Assembly: GCA_002478505.1 (NCBI GenBank)
Contig: DLOP01000031.1
Span: 1 to 28,080 of the forward strand
DNA length: 28,080 nucleotides
From: Lachnospiraceae bacterium UBA7481
Lineage (GTDB): Bacteria; Bacillota; Clostridia; Lachnospirales; Lachnospiraceae
Direction: 5' to 3'
Under the pieces are notes generated by a model. It made no database searches, was not told the DNA's origin, and saw only the letters and a list, made by a program, of their open reading frames with translations. Position numbers and translations under genes: made by a program. Shown one piece after another: positions 7,467 to 16,692 of this stretch (within the stretch, counting starts at the first letter, position 1; every line of letters starts with the position of its first letter).

Positions 7467-10111
7467 TCATTCACCAAACCGCTTTGCCAACTGTTCAAAA
7501 GAAGAATTCTCCTGTATTTGTTTAGACGGAATAAACAAATATTGCCATTCCTTATAACCGTTTGCCTTCCCCCATTGGCTTACTACCTCACAATATTTTA
7601 TTGCCCGATTTTTCTTTGCAATAACATCCGGCATGCTCATCTTATCTTCTCCCTTTACCTCAACAAGATAAATTTTCCATCTGTTTCTACCACAAAATCC
7701 GGCTCGTATGGGGTTCCATGATTATAGGTAATATTAAACTCCTGTTTTGCTGGTCTAAGCCAGTTTTTTACGTCCTTATCGCCTTCCATTACCCTTGCTA
7801 ATAAAAGTTCTGGATAACTGTCGAATTTTGCGGAGCTGAAAACGCCTTTCCGTATTCCATCAAATAAAATAGATTTGATATTTCCCGTATACTGAGCATA
7901 CAAACCCATCCTTTCCACGAAATTATAATGCTGCGTAAGGTTATAATCTCTTGTTCCAACCACTTCTTCTACCAACAATCCATTTTCGCAATAAAAATTC
8001 TGCATCATCTGGTCATAAATTTGGTTCGTAATATCCCGCTTGTACATCATCACAATATTTTGCATCCCATTATTTCCATACAAATCACAATAATAGTCAC
8101 ATAACTGTGTGATTAGTTTAAACAGCAGCGGCGAACATCTTTCATAGTCTATCTCTGATTTCATGCGTAACTGGCTTAAGATTTCTTTCTTCGGGTTATA
8201 TCCTTCAAAGTCAATCGCATCGCCCTTAATACGCTCCTTATCTGACATATCCTCCAAATTCTGTATTAACATTTCATTTTGAATTGGTACATGCTTAAAC
8301 ACAGATAAATCCAAATCAAAATCCACAAAACGATATTCTTCTATTCCTTCATCTGTTATTTTGATTTTAGGAATAGGAATAAACTTCTCTATAACTTCCC
8401 TGTGTGTTTTTTCAATTTTTTGTTCCATCCAGACGCTCAGCGGATTTTCATTCTCTTTATATATTGCTCCTAAATCCTTATCTTCAATTATTTTTTTCTC
8501 TACTTTTATCGCAATTTCCTTTTTCCGGAAATCCGTCACTTCTGCGGTCTTTTCTTCCTGTATAGCACTTACAACCTCTTGTGTAATATTTTCCTTTGCT
8601 TTCTCAAATAACACATCGGTCTGAGAAGAACGTATTATTCCGGTTTCCCGGTAATCCTTTTCGTGTTTATCATCCTCCAGTGGCAATTCTATCTGCGTAT
8701 ATGTACTTTCTTCTTGAACGATATCTTCCACTCGGATCACATTTCCCGCATGGAAAATGGAATCACCTTTTCTTGCTTCCTCCAAGATATCCTGAAATTT
8801 GTCATGTGCCGTCAGCATAACGGCATCCACATACTGATTATGGGTTCTTTCTCCATATGGCAGGCGGAGACCTCTTCCCACCATCTGCTCACGCAGCACT
8901 TTAGAAGCAGCGGTACGAAGCGGAACGATGGTATACAAATTATTCACATCCCAACCTTCTTTTAGCATATTGACATGGATCACGATTTCTACCGGATTAT
9001 CATTTCTTTCCACTTCCAGCAAAAGCCGCATATTAAATTCACTCTCCGCGCCACGCATTTTAGAGTGTACTGTAATAGTTTTATTTCTGTATCTGGCCTC
9101 ACGAAACTCATCAGATTTTACAAATGCTTCTACCCATTCAGCATGCGCTGTATCCTGACATACAATCAGCATAAAAGGCTTTACGATCTCCCTGCCTGTT
9201 TCATCCGCATACAACTCCAATTTTCTCTTTGTATTTTCATGACAGGTTATCCCATCTAAAATCATCAATTTATCTAACTGTTCCTCGCCAAAATTATAGA
9301 AGTCTATGTCCGTACGGGTAACAGCAAAGGGGGTTCTGGTATAACCATCTGCAATCGCCTTAGATAAGGGATATTCATAAACAACATTTTTGAATGGTAT
9401 CTGTTGCGTTCCCTTTTTCCATAGAGGGGTTGCTGTCAACTCCAAACCAAGCATTGGATGCAGATTGTCAAGTGCAGCCATTCCCCTTGCTGCCCGATAA
9501 TGATGTGATTCATCCATTATCAAGACCAAATCATCCAATGAAGATATCGCATCATAGAATGACTTGCCGAGGTTTTCAGTCACTTCCTTCATCCTGGCAT
9601 CTTCCCTGTTGAATTTATCTATATTGTAAATATAGATGTTGATATCAGATTCCCATAATCGGAGATTCTTATCATGATAATCGTCATCCGTTACTATATT
9701 GGGGGGATTGAGGAAACATCCAATGCCCTTAAAAACATATTTGGGACTCGACGAATCGCCCAAATCCTTTTGCAATTTATCATAAATGGTAGTACCCGGT
9801 GCAACGACGAAAAAATTTCGAATACCATGCACTGTATAAAGATATGTAATAAACGCACCCATCAGCCTTGTTTTTCCAACTCCCGTAGCCAAAGCAAAAG
9901 TAAGAGACGGAAAATTTCTTTCAAAATCCGTACAAATAGAATACATTGCAGTGATATCACTAAGCTTTTCTTCCAACCTTCTATCTTTAGACAAATTCAC
10001 TTGAGACATAATAGAATCTAATATCTTCAATGAATCCTCTTGCGGTATCCTCAACGACATCACTCCACTAATGTATTCTGTTGTATATTGCGGAAATTGT
10101 GTATCACTCAT
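7467..10111 (-). pseudogene. type III restriction endonuclease Res subunit, frame disrupted in nuclease site
   Basis: Helicase/nuclease subunit partnered with the upstream Mod. Motif I is ATGVGKT (74-81, K80), motif II DESH (200-203), motif III TATP (226-229), and motif VI QMVGRGLRLP. The reading frame ends at 7655 after 818 residues, just beyond EPDFVVETDGK. Reading on in the -1 frame from the A4 run at 7673-7676 gives IYLVEVKGEDKMSMPDV and about 50 more residues, ending KRFGE at 7467. Thus PD (804-805) lies in one frame and the ExK of the same PD-(D/E)xK active site in the next. Adding one A restores a protein of about 880 residues, normal for Res. As read, ATPase is intact but cleavage should be lost. 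Sequencing error, real decay and low-level frameshifting remain possible. RBS AAGGAG; 22 bp after mod. Confidence 0.85.
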
Positions 10112-10133
10112 TACCTTCTATCTCCTTGTTATT

Positions 10134-11690
10134 TTAATACATTGGTGGATGAATAATATTCAACGCATAATCATCCTTTCCAAATTCACAACGGCTCAGA
10201 AGCATCTGCGGAATTTTCTTTATTACAACATTATCATAAGCTTTATTTAGCCCACTATCAAAAGATTTACAGGCAATAATCAAATATTCATCATCTTGCA
10301 TTGTATTTTTGATAGAATCAAGATATGTGCCATTCAGATGACGGGTAGTCACGAACAAATAACTGTTTTCATTTCCAATAGATTGTTTCCAAAACAGATT
10401 ATCATCTGGTCGATACCGAAATCCCTCATGCAATGCCACTGCTGCTGCTAACATATCTGCGTTATATTCCTCATTGATAACATATTCTCCAAAAGCATCT
10501 TCGTTAATAAGGGTAGGAGCCAGCTCGTAAAAACGATAGCCGCCACCGCCCTGCCAATTAACGGATGTTGTAATACCCCCTTGATCTTCTCCGGCAATCA
10601 CTTTATCAAGACGCACCTTGCAATGCGTATATGCATGATCTCCCATTTCAATTCCAATATAGCTTCTTCCCATTTTGTGCGCAACCGCTGCTGTTGTTCC
10701 AGAGCCAAGAAACGAATCAAGAATAATATCTCCAGGGTTAGACGCAATATGAATTATTCGTTCAATTAAACGTTCCGGCTTAGGTGTGTCAAAAGAAGTA
10801 CTGCCAAATAATGCATTAACTTCATTCTTTGACTCGCCAGTGTGTCCCACTTCATCTTGTGGCCACCATGTCCATGGAACAAGTCCTTTTGTATCTTGCA
10901 AAAACTGTTTTCTTCTTGGAACACCATTTCCATCAATTCCAAATGTTACACGATTATCAGCCAAAGCCTTTTCAAATTCGCTTTCAATTACTTTCCAACA
11001 GTTGCCTGCAGGAGGTTTATGTTCTTTTCCATTTGGTGCTGTAATAGTATACATTTGATTCGGTCTAAATCCCTGTGCCAAGAGTGAAACCGACTGCCAC
11101 GGTCCTCTTGGATCATTATCTGGATTCTTATATGTTGCCTTCTGCTTTTCTGTTAAAGGTAGAAAATTTCGTCCTTGTTTAAATTTGTCCTTATTTTTTA
11201 CATATAACAAAATATATTCATGTGAATCGCCAATCGCTTCCCTGTTTTCTCGCGAATAACGCTTTTGCCATACAATAGATGTCAAAAAATGTTGTCTTCC
11301 AAACACCTCATCACAAAGCACTTTTAGATAATCTCGCTCGTCATCGTCAATACTAATCCAAATACTTCCGCATTCTGACAAAAGATTCCATAGTATTTCT
11401 AATCGTGGTCGCATAAGCTGCAACCACTGACTGTGCTCTAAATTATCATCATAAAGCTCAAATGCACTTCCTGTATTATATGGTGGATCTATGTAAATAC
11501 ACTTAACTTGTCCCAAATAACCTTTCTCCAAAGCTTTTAATGCAAGTAAGTTGTCCCCATGTATCAGCATATTTTCTGTATTCGAATCTTCACTACAATT
11601 TGATAACTCTGTATTTTCTATTAATAAACGTGGTTCAACACGAATCGAATCGTTTTTACCATACCACATTAATTCCAATCTGTTCGCCAT
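10134..11690 (-). CDS. type III DNA methyltransferase Mod subunit
   Basis: 518 residues from the ATG at 11690, chosen because AGGAGG ends 7 bp before it; an in-frame ATG at 11744 would add 18 residues without an RBS. The catalytic motif DPPYNTGS is at 68-75 and the SAM motif LDSFLGSGTT at 324-332. This is beta-class order with a long central target-recognition region (about 140-300), typical of N6-adenine type III Mod proteins. The PNGKEHKPPAGNCW and WWPQDEVGHT segments are also family-like. Mod both methylates one strand of the asymmetric site and gives Res its specificity. It is the first gene of the minus-strand run; no phase-variable simple repeat is visible in it. It should be active even if Res is not. 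Confidence 0.92.
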   Translation of the reverse strand: MANRLELMWYGKNDSIRVEPRLLIENTELSNCSEDSNTENMLIHGDNLLALKALEKGYLGQVKCIYIDPPYNTGSAFELYDDNLEHSQWLQLMRPRLEILWNLLSECGSIWISIDDDERDYLKVLCDEVFGRQHFLTSIVWQKRYSRENREAIGDSHEYILLYVKNKDKFKQGRNFLPLTEKQKATYKNPDNDPRGPWQSVSLLAQGFRPNQMYTITAPNGKEHKPPAGNCWKVIESEFEKALADNRVTFGIDGNGVPRRKQFLQDTKGLVPWTWWPQDEVGHTGESKNEVNALFGSTSFDTPKPERLIERIIHIASNPGDIILDSFLGSGTTAAVAHKMGRSYIGIEMGDHAYTHCKVRLDKVIAGEDQGGITTSVNWQGGGGYRFYELAPTLINEDAFGEYVINEEYNADMLAAAVALHEGFRYRPDDNLFWKQSIGNENSYLFVTTRHLNGTYLDSIKNTMQDDEYLIIACKSFDSGLNKAYDNVVIKKIPQMLLSRCEFGKDDYALNIIHPPMY

Positions 11691-12125
11691 TATAACTCCT
11701 CCTCTGAACATATGGATACCACCATATATAGTAAATATTAACATATTTCGACGATAGAAGCACTATATTTTTAAAAATTAAGTTTTAAATTGACAAAGTA
11801 TTAGCCTATTTATCGCTTGTCTATCAGCACAATCCTCTGTGCTTTTTGCCGCGCTCACATACCAACCTGTTAGCATCAGAAGAACATCCACCTCCATCCC
11901 ACATTCCAAAGCGATCAACTGTAACAAGGTCTTTCACATAATCTCCATAATATACCAGTCTCACCAAAATAATCACTGCTACAGAGCAATTCCAAACATT
12001 AAATCTTTTTCGGCTATTTTCGCCATATTTTTCTCAAAACTTATTTATTCCAAATTCCATTAACGCTAATGGCAGCACCCGTAACAATGTAACCCTAAGC
12101 CACTTCAAAATAGGCAAAATTACAT
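11691..12125. other. gap between mod and relaxase remnant
   Basis: About 435 bp. The right part looks like degenerate DNA without a credible gene. A weak plus-strand hairpin (AGCACA 826-831 of 11826-11831 with TGTGCT 11838-11843, then T5) could stop transcription. The minus-strand promoter of mod should lie here; AT-rich -10-like boxes are many and I cannot choose one. Confidence 0.5.
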
Positions 12126-13145
12126 TTAATCCCTACTTTCAAACCGTTTACTTTTAGAATTCACAATTTTCTCTTTTTCCTTTTCTTTATGCTGCTCCAA
12201 TCCTTTCCCTTCCTCCTGAAACTCCCTCAACTGTCTCCGAATGCTCACCTTCACCTCCGGATCAACCACCAATCCCTTTTCAACAGCCTCCTTATAAACT
12301 GCATACTCCTTTTCATACTGCCTGATTGCTGCCAAGGATTTCTGATATGCTTTTATAAAACGCTGTACATTGGAATATCCCGCTTTTTTCACCGTTTACG
12401 CAAGACTATCCTCCAATGCAGCACGCCTGTTCACAAGCTCCGACAGCTCCTTGAGTGCTTTGACTTTCTTCCATGGATAAGTCAGCTTATCAATATATGC
12501 CTGCTTCGCCGTGATGCGCTTATCAAGTTTTGCAATCTGGCCCTGAATTAAGTCAAGCGATTCCTTTGTCGTCCCCATTTCCCCAAATTCTTTTAAATCC
12601 ACCGTGAGCTTCGGCTTCTTGGGAACCCTTGCTGCACGAGTCAGCCCGCGTAGTGTCTCTATAGCCCGTTTTATGACATCCGCAAATAATCCCAGCTGAT
12701 TTCCTGCTTTATGTATGGAATCCCGTATTTCTTCTGATATTTGTTTATGTTTGACAGCCAAAATATCTTTCTCCGGAACACCGGAAACCAGCGCCCCATC
12801 CGCCGCACGGTTCCACTCCTGCCGAACTGCATTATCTGCCTTAATCTGTTCTTCTCTGGGATTATTCTTCCCAATCTTCTTTGTCGGCAGGTAGACACTG
12901 TCCCTATCAAATATCTGCAGCCGACGGGACTCATCTTTTATAAAACTGTTATTAATCTCCGTAAATAGCTGCTTTACCTCTTCCTGAAAGGCTTTTTCCT
13001 TAAAATGCTTTATCTTGCCCGCAAAAATTGTTTTCTCATAAACTTCGCCTTTCTCAATCACAGTACAGCCCTCTCTCAGTCTGCCATCACGGTCACATAT
13101 AGCTTTCTTTGTCCGGCTATGCCTGCCCTGTTCATCATAATACAT
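12126..13145 (-). pseudogene. MobA/MobL relaxase, C-terminal remnant
   Basis: Two pieces, 249 and 88 residues, lie in the same frame and are separated only by an in-frame TAA at 12396-12398 (...LEDSLA, stop, TVKKAGYSNV...). The piece from 13145 begins MYYDEQGRHSRTKKAICDRD, which from memory matches an internal part of Firmicute MobA/MobL relaxases (DNA-nicking mobilisation proteins), followed by coiled-coil-like Lys/Glu-rich helices. The catalytic N-terminal Tyr/His domain is absent. The TAA is one substitution from CAA (Gln). So the gene is broken twice: decapitated and stopped. It marks a former mobilisable or integrative element at the guaA side of the island. Confidence 0.7.
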
Positions 13146-13460
13146 GACTCTGCACTGAAGATTGCCAGGATACTTGATATCCCTGTGAATGCCATCTGCA
13201 AGGACAATCCCTATGACAACGTGGAATCCCTTCCGGAATTGAAACCGGCTTTTGGCGCAACTGATGCAAAAGCGAAGCAGTTCTACATTTCCTACAGAAC
13301 TTCCGGGATCATCAAAAAATTTGATTACAGGGAGTTCCCGATGGTTGACCAGCTTATTGCTGATCTTTATGTACTGGATGACCGTGCCAGGAAAGATTTA
13401 TTCAATTATGTGAAAACCTTAAAGGATAATTACTCGGAAGCGAGCAGGGTAGAAGATTGA
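13144..13460 (+). pseudogene. XRE-type regulator, C-terminal remnant
   Basis: The plus-strand frame reads DSALKIARILDIPVNAIC, which looks like the end of an XRE helix-turn-helix domain (the usual ALKIARVLDVP helix), followed by about 85 residues (PELKPAFGATDAKAKQFYISYR..., ending SRVED at the TGA 13458-13460). The DNA-recognition helices and a start codon with RBS are missing; to the left the frame only runs antisense through the relaxase remnant. The two truncated genes meet within a few bases at about 13144, which suggests one deletion junction. Regulators of this type often control integrative elements. Confidence 0.55.
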
Positions 13461-13723
13461 AAAATATCAAGTACAAGCTTTAAAGTACCTGTATTTTGAC
13501 AATTGATTTATCAGAAAATACATTTTGCCCTCTAACAAACACGAAATGCCGCAGGAAAAAACTCTGCGACATTTCAAAATATATCACTTTTATACAACAC
13601 TATTCTGATTACAAATTTCTCGAAAACCATTCGTCAACAAACCGGCAACGCATTTTCTGCAACCATTTTGCAACCATGCTCTTTAAAAAGTCATTGTTTA
13701 TGCACCTTTCAAGACTTTTTGTT
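13461..13723. other. guaA-island junction spacer with hairpins
   Basis: About 260 bp without a gene. A 12-bp hairpin pairs 13543-13554 with 13564-13575, with one G-U pair on the minus strand. AAAAAGTC (13685-13692) pairs with GACTTTTT (13713-13720) directly downstream of the guaA stop and may end guaA transcription. A 22-codon minus-strand frame at 13609-13677 (MVAKWLQKMRC...) has no upstream gene to belong to. Confidence 0.5.
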
Positions 13724-14707
13724 CTATTCGAACTCTATCGTCCCCGTCGGCTTTGGCGTAAAGTCATAAAGCACTCTGTTCACGCCCTTCACCTCATGAG
13801 TGATCCTCTCTGTCAGATGGCACATGAGCTCATACGGGATATTTTCTACTGTTGCCGTCATGGCGTCCGTGGTATTGACCGCACGGATGATCACGGACCA
13901 CTCAAAGGCACGTTTCCCATCCTTGATGCCGGTGGATTTAAAGTCCAGTACCACTGTGAAATACTGCCACACCTTACCTTCCAGACCATTCTTGGCAAAT
14001 TCTTCCCGCAGGATCGCGTCTGATTCACGTACCGCTTCCAATCTGTCACGGGTGATTGCGCCCGGACAACGGACACCCAGTCCCGGTCCCGGGAACGGTT
14101 GGCGAAATACCATATTATCAGGCAGCCCCAGCTGCTTTCCTACAACACGCACCTCATCCTTAAACAAGATCTTGACCGGTTCCACCAGTTCAAATTTCAT
14201 ATCCTCCGGCAGACCGCCTGCGTTATGATGCGCCTTGATACCTTTCTCACTTTCCAGAATATCAGGCCAGATCGTTCCCTGTGCAAGAAACTCTATTCCA
14301 TCCAGCTTCCGCGCTTCTTCTGCAAATACCTCGATAAACTCATTGCCGATGATCATTCTCTTTTTCTCCGGCTCATCAACACCTGCCAGCTTATCCAGAA
14401 AACGGTCTGTTGCATCCACATAGATCAGGTTTGCTTTCATCTGATTTTGGAACACTTCGATCACCTGCTCCGGTTCACCCTTACGCAAAAGTCCGTGATT
14501 CACATGTACACACACCAGCTGCTGCCCGATCGCTTTGATCAGCAGCGCTGCCACAACGGAAGAATCCACACCTCCTGATAATGCAAGTAATACCTTTTTG
14601 TCACCCACCTGAGCACGCACTTCTTTGACCTGCTCCTCAATAAACGCATCCGCCAATTCAGGCGTAGTGATCCTGCTCATGTCCTCCGGACGTCTGTCTG
14701 CTGCCAT
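13724..14707 (-). CDS. guaA: GMP synthase ATP-pyrophosphatase subunit (no glutaminase domain)
   Basis: 327 residues from the ATG at 14707, which has GGAGG 7 bp upstream (in-frame ATGs at 14713 and 14749 are less well placed). The PP-loop LSGGVDSS is at 43-50; FRQPFPGPGLGVRCPGA and the C-terminal HEVKGVNRVLYDFTPKPTGTIEFE are GuaA hallmarks of the ATP-pyrophosphatase and dimerisation parts. It makes GMP from XMP, ATP and ammonia. The N-terminal class I glutaminase domain of the usual bacterial protein of about 510-525 residues is absent, and nothing like it lies upstream; a candidate promoter (14837-14865) precedes this short form, so it seems to be a complete unit. A separate glutaminase or a second full guaA may exist elsewhere. 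The 3' end is the putative island insertion site. Confidence 0.9.
   Translation of the reverse strand: MAADRRPEDMSRITTPELADAFIEEQVKEVRAQVGDKKVLLALSGGVDSSVVAALLIKAIGQQLVCVHVNHGLLRKGEPEQVIEVFQNQMKANLIYVDATDRFLDKLAGVDEPEKKRMIIGNEFIEVFAEEARKLDGIEFLAQGTIWPDILESEKGIKAHHNAGGLPEDMKFELVEPVKILFKDEVRVVGKQLGLPDNMVFRQPFPGPGLGVRCPGAITRDRLEAVRESDAILREEFAKNGLEGKVWQYFTVVLDFKSTGIKDGKRAFEWSVIIRAVNTTDAMTATVENIPYELMCHLTERITHEVKGVNRVLYDFTPKPTGTIEFE
13725..13736 (-). other. candidate att site in guaA 3' end
   Basis: The last codons of guaA, including part of its TAG stop, read AGAGTTCGAATA on the minus strand and match 2433-2444 exactly and in the same orientation. Everything between (relaxase and XRE debris, type III R-M, four-gene cassette) would be the inserted island. 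No integrase is left to confirm the site. Confidence 0.4.
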
Positions 14708-14836
14708 TTTCATACCTCCACCTTTGTTTGATATAATAGGCAATTGCAAAAGACCTGCTTTCCCAAATTTAGTTGTGCAATATAGACTTTCACAATTGTC
14801 TATCTTGATATAGTTGATTTAAGTTTTCTGTTTATT

Positions 14837-14865
14837 ACTATATCACATTTTAAGGAGTATGAAAA
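14837..14865 (-). promoter_or_regulatory. candidate promoter of guaA
   Basis: On the minus strand, TTTTCA (14860-14865), a 17-bp spacer and TATAGT (14837-14842). This would give a leader of about 120 nt containing a 6-bp hairpin (ATAGAC/GTCTAT); I see no purine riboswitch core in it. Confidence 0.4.
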
Positions 14866-14871
14866 CATTGT

Positions 14872-16221
14872 TTAAAGTCCAATGGTAAATTTCATTTGAA
14901 ATGTCTTTCCCGGTACCTTCACATGCTTTGGATAAACATCTTTGTATCGGTAAATGCTCATAATAATGCCTACCAAAGCATAGCATAATATAATATTGCT
15001 TCCTCCCGCGGACAGGAACGGGAGAAATGACGCTGCAGACGGAATAACACCTACTGTACTCAACAGATTAATGACCGTATTTAATAAAATGACCATTCCG
15101 CAGCCGAATCCCATAACCAGTCCAAGTTCATTTTTTTGTTTCAGACAGGCAGAAAAAACACACAAGATCAATACGGCAAGCGCAGCTATGATCATCATTC
15201 CCGCTATGCTTCCATAACTATTTATAATATAGGAAAAAATATAATCACTATTAAAATCAGGAAGTATTTCCATCACATTTTTGCCACTATTACCAATAAA
15301 CGCTATATCTGTACACAAATATCTAAGTAGGTTGCTCATATAAGATGCGTCTCCGGTTGCAAACAACCATGCTCGAATCCGCGCTTCCTGATATACCGCC
15401 AGCATATGTAATGCATACATTGAAAAAAGTAAAATGATCGGCAATATTCCAAAAGCCGTCCATATAACTGCAATCGTCCTTTTTACAGGAACCTTAAACC
15501 AGCCTTTGATGATGGCAGTTGATAACTGTATCAGCATACTGACCATTAATATTGTTGCAACAACAAGAGCCGGCATTTTAAATGAAATTATCACAGGAAT
15601 CATCAACCATACAATAGCTTTTAAAAGCGAAGCTGCTCCGCCTCCTCTGTATTTATAAAGTATTGCTCCATAAGTTGGTACGTAAAACATCATAAACGTA
15701 GTTGTAAATAATCTGATCGAATAATACTTTGCATTGCCATATGTCCCCCAAAACCCTAAAATACTTAAGATACCCATAACTATCATGAATGCGCCAATGA
15801 ACTTGGAATATTTTGCAATGATGGTATAATCAAGAAAATATATCCCGCACATGACGGCAATCCCCAGTATTTCCGATAAGACAAATTTATATTCCAAATT
15901 AGGCTCCCAAAATAAAAATTTATAGGCAGGATTAGAAACAATTGTTAACTGAATAAGAATGCCTAACAGACTTAGGATCCCTACAATGACGATCAGCTTC
16001 CACGCAACCTGCGGCTTATGAACCTTATCCAAAGAGATCCCAACCTCTACCGGATCCCCCATATCGGCAACTGCATTTATTTCCGCTTCCTTTGCTGTCA
16101 TCCCATGAGCAATATTTTCCGTGATCTGGTCTTCCATATGTTTTCGTATCTCATCGGATATGTAAGGTCTTGCCTTTTTACAGCGAATTTGAGATAAAAG
16201 TTTTTCCAAATATTCTTCCAT
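14872..16221 (-). CDS. FtsW/RodA/SpoVE-family protein with N-terminal HAAS/DUF1700-like domain
   Basis: 449 residues. Residues 1-70 (KARPYISDEIRKHMEDQITENI...AVADMGDPVEVG) form the soluble helical domain typical of PadR-linked HAAS/DUF1700 proteins. The rest has about ten membrane segments. The loop LPDFNSDYIFSYIINSYGS corresponds to the FtsW/RodA (H)TDFIFxxxxEELG motif: the catalytic-type Asp is kept but the Glu pair is lost. The C-terminal FLPFLSAGGSNIILCYALVGIIMSI matches the SEDS signature FISYGGSS. SEDS proteins polymerise peptidoglycan glycan strands; whether this divergent form does so is uncertain. Its start lies 3 bp after the PadR stop, so the two are one operon, and the HAAS part probably couples it to PadR. 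Confidence 0.85.
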   Translation of the reverse strand: MEEYLEKLLSQIRCKKARPYISDEIRKHMEDQITENIAHGMTAKEAEINAVADMGDPVEVGISLDKVHKPQVAWKLIVIVGILSLLGILIQLTIVSNPAYKFLFWEPNLEYKFVLSEILGIAVMCGIYFLDYTIIAKYSKFIGAFMIVMGILSILGFWGTYGNAKYYSIRLFTTTFMMFYVPTYGAILYKYRGGGAASLLKAIVWLMIPVIISFKMPALVVATILMVSMLIQLSTAIIKGWFKVPVKRTIAVIWTAFGILPIILLFSMYALHMLAVYQEARIRAWLFATGDASYMSNLLRYLCTDIAFIGNSGKNVMEILPDFNSDYIFSYIINSYGSIAGMMIIAALAVLILCVFSACLKQKNELGLVMGFGCGMVILLNTVINLLSTVGVIPSAASFLPFLSAGGSNIILCYALVGIIMSIYRYKDVYPKHVKVPGKTFQMKFTIGL

Positions 16222-16224
16222 AAT

Positions 16225-16554
16225 TCACACCCCCATTGTTAAGACTTTTGATACTGCGGTCTGATATTCCTTCCACTCAGAAGTCTTTTTTTCTAATAAG
16301 CTTTTTCCTTCTTTCGTGATACTATAATACTTTCTTGTTTTTCCGGCATAATCCTGTTCATAAGCCGTAAGTAATCTCTTTTCTTCCAACCCATGTAATA
16401 ACGGATACAATGTACCTGCTTTTAACTCAAATACATTATTCGATTTCTTTCTCAGGGTATCGATCATCTCATACCCATACATATCTTTTTCTTCAAGTAA
16501 TTTGAGCAAAAGCATTGTCATACTTCCCGACACCAATGTTTTATCTACTGACAT
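16225..16554 (-). CDS. PadR-family transcriptional regulator
   Basis: 109 residues, the normal size of the short PadR class. The winged helix covers about 10-85: SGSMTMLLLKLLEEKDMYGYEMIDTL, then ELKAGTLYPLLHGLEEKRLL as recognition helix, then the wing GKTRKYYSITKEG. The final helix is for dimerisation. GGAGGG precedes the ATG. Directly upstream are four operator-like repeats over the promoter, so negative autoregulation is likely, with a membrane or envelope signal as inducer. It is cotranscribed with the SEDS-family gene. Confidence 0.9.
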   Translation of the reverse strand: MSVDKTLVSGSMTMLLLKLLEEKDMYGYEMIDTLRKKSNNVFELKAGTLYPLLHGLEEKRLLTAYEQDYAGKTRKYYSITKEGKSLLEKKTSEWKEYQTAVSKVLTMGV

Positions 16555-16568
16555 TTCTATCCCTCCTA

Positions 16569-16633
16569 TATCGGTAATCTATATATCGGTAATCTATATA
16601 TCGGATATCTATATATTATATCGACAATCTATA
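16569..16633. promoter_or_regulatory. tandem operator-like repeats of the padR operon
   Basis: Three abutting 15-bp units of consensus TATCGGTAATCTATA start at 16569, 16584 and 16599 (the third has GATA for GTAA). After a 5-bp gap a fourth, TATCGACAATCTATA, is at 16619-16633. They cover the -10 box and start region and end just before the padR RBS, the classic place for a repressor site. Binding by this PadR is inferred. Confidence 0.6.
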
Positions 16634-16641
16634 TATGTCAA
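16615..16641 (-). promoter_or_regulatory. promoter of padR operon
   Basis: On the minus strand, a perfect TTGACA (16636-16641) and TATAAT (16615-16620) are 15 bp apart; TAATAT two bases on gives the standard 17-bp spacing. The spacer lies inside the operator-like repeats. Confidence 0.6.
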
Positions 16642-16692
16642 GAGATTTTTGAAATAAAATGCAATCTTTGGACCGCAGGCACAATATTTGCA

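Noticed and set aside
7655..7680. Programmed -1 frameshift in res
   Set aside because: The zero-frame codons GGA AAA TTT do not form a proper X XXY YYZ heptamer, and the A-run is too short for transcript slippage; error or decay is likelier.
11839..12063. 74-codon plus-strand frame
   Set aside because: No RBS or recognisable protein features; lies in degenerate DNA.
701..12125. Similarity between an AAAATAGGC-type stretch near 730 and one near 12105 in inverted orientation
   Set aside because: Only a short gapped AT-rich match; not convincing as element ends.
13609..13677. 22-codon frame MVAKWLQKMRC... as integrase C-terminus
   Set aside because: Its orientation would require the integrase body on the guaA side, where none exists; too short to support.
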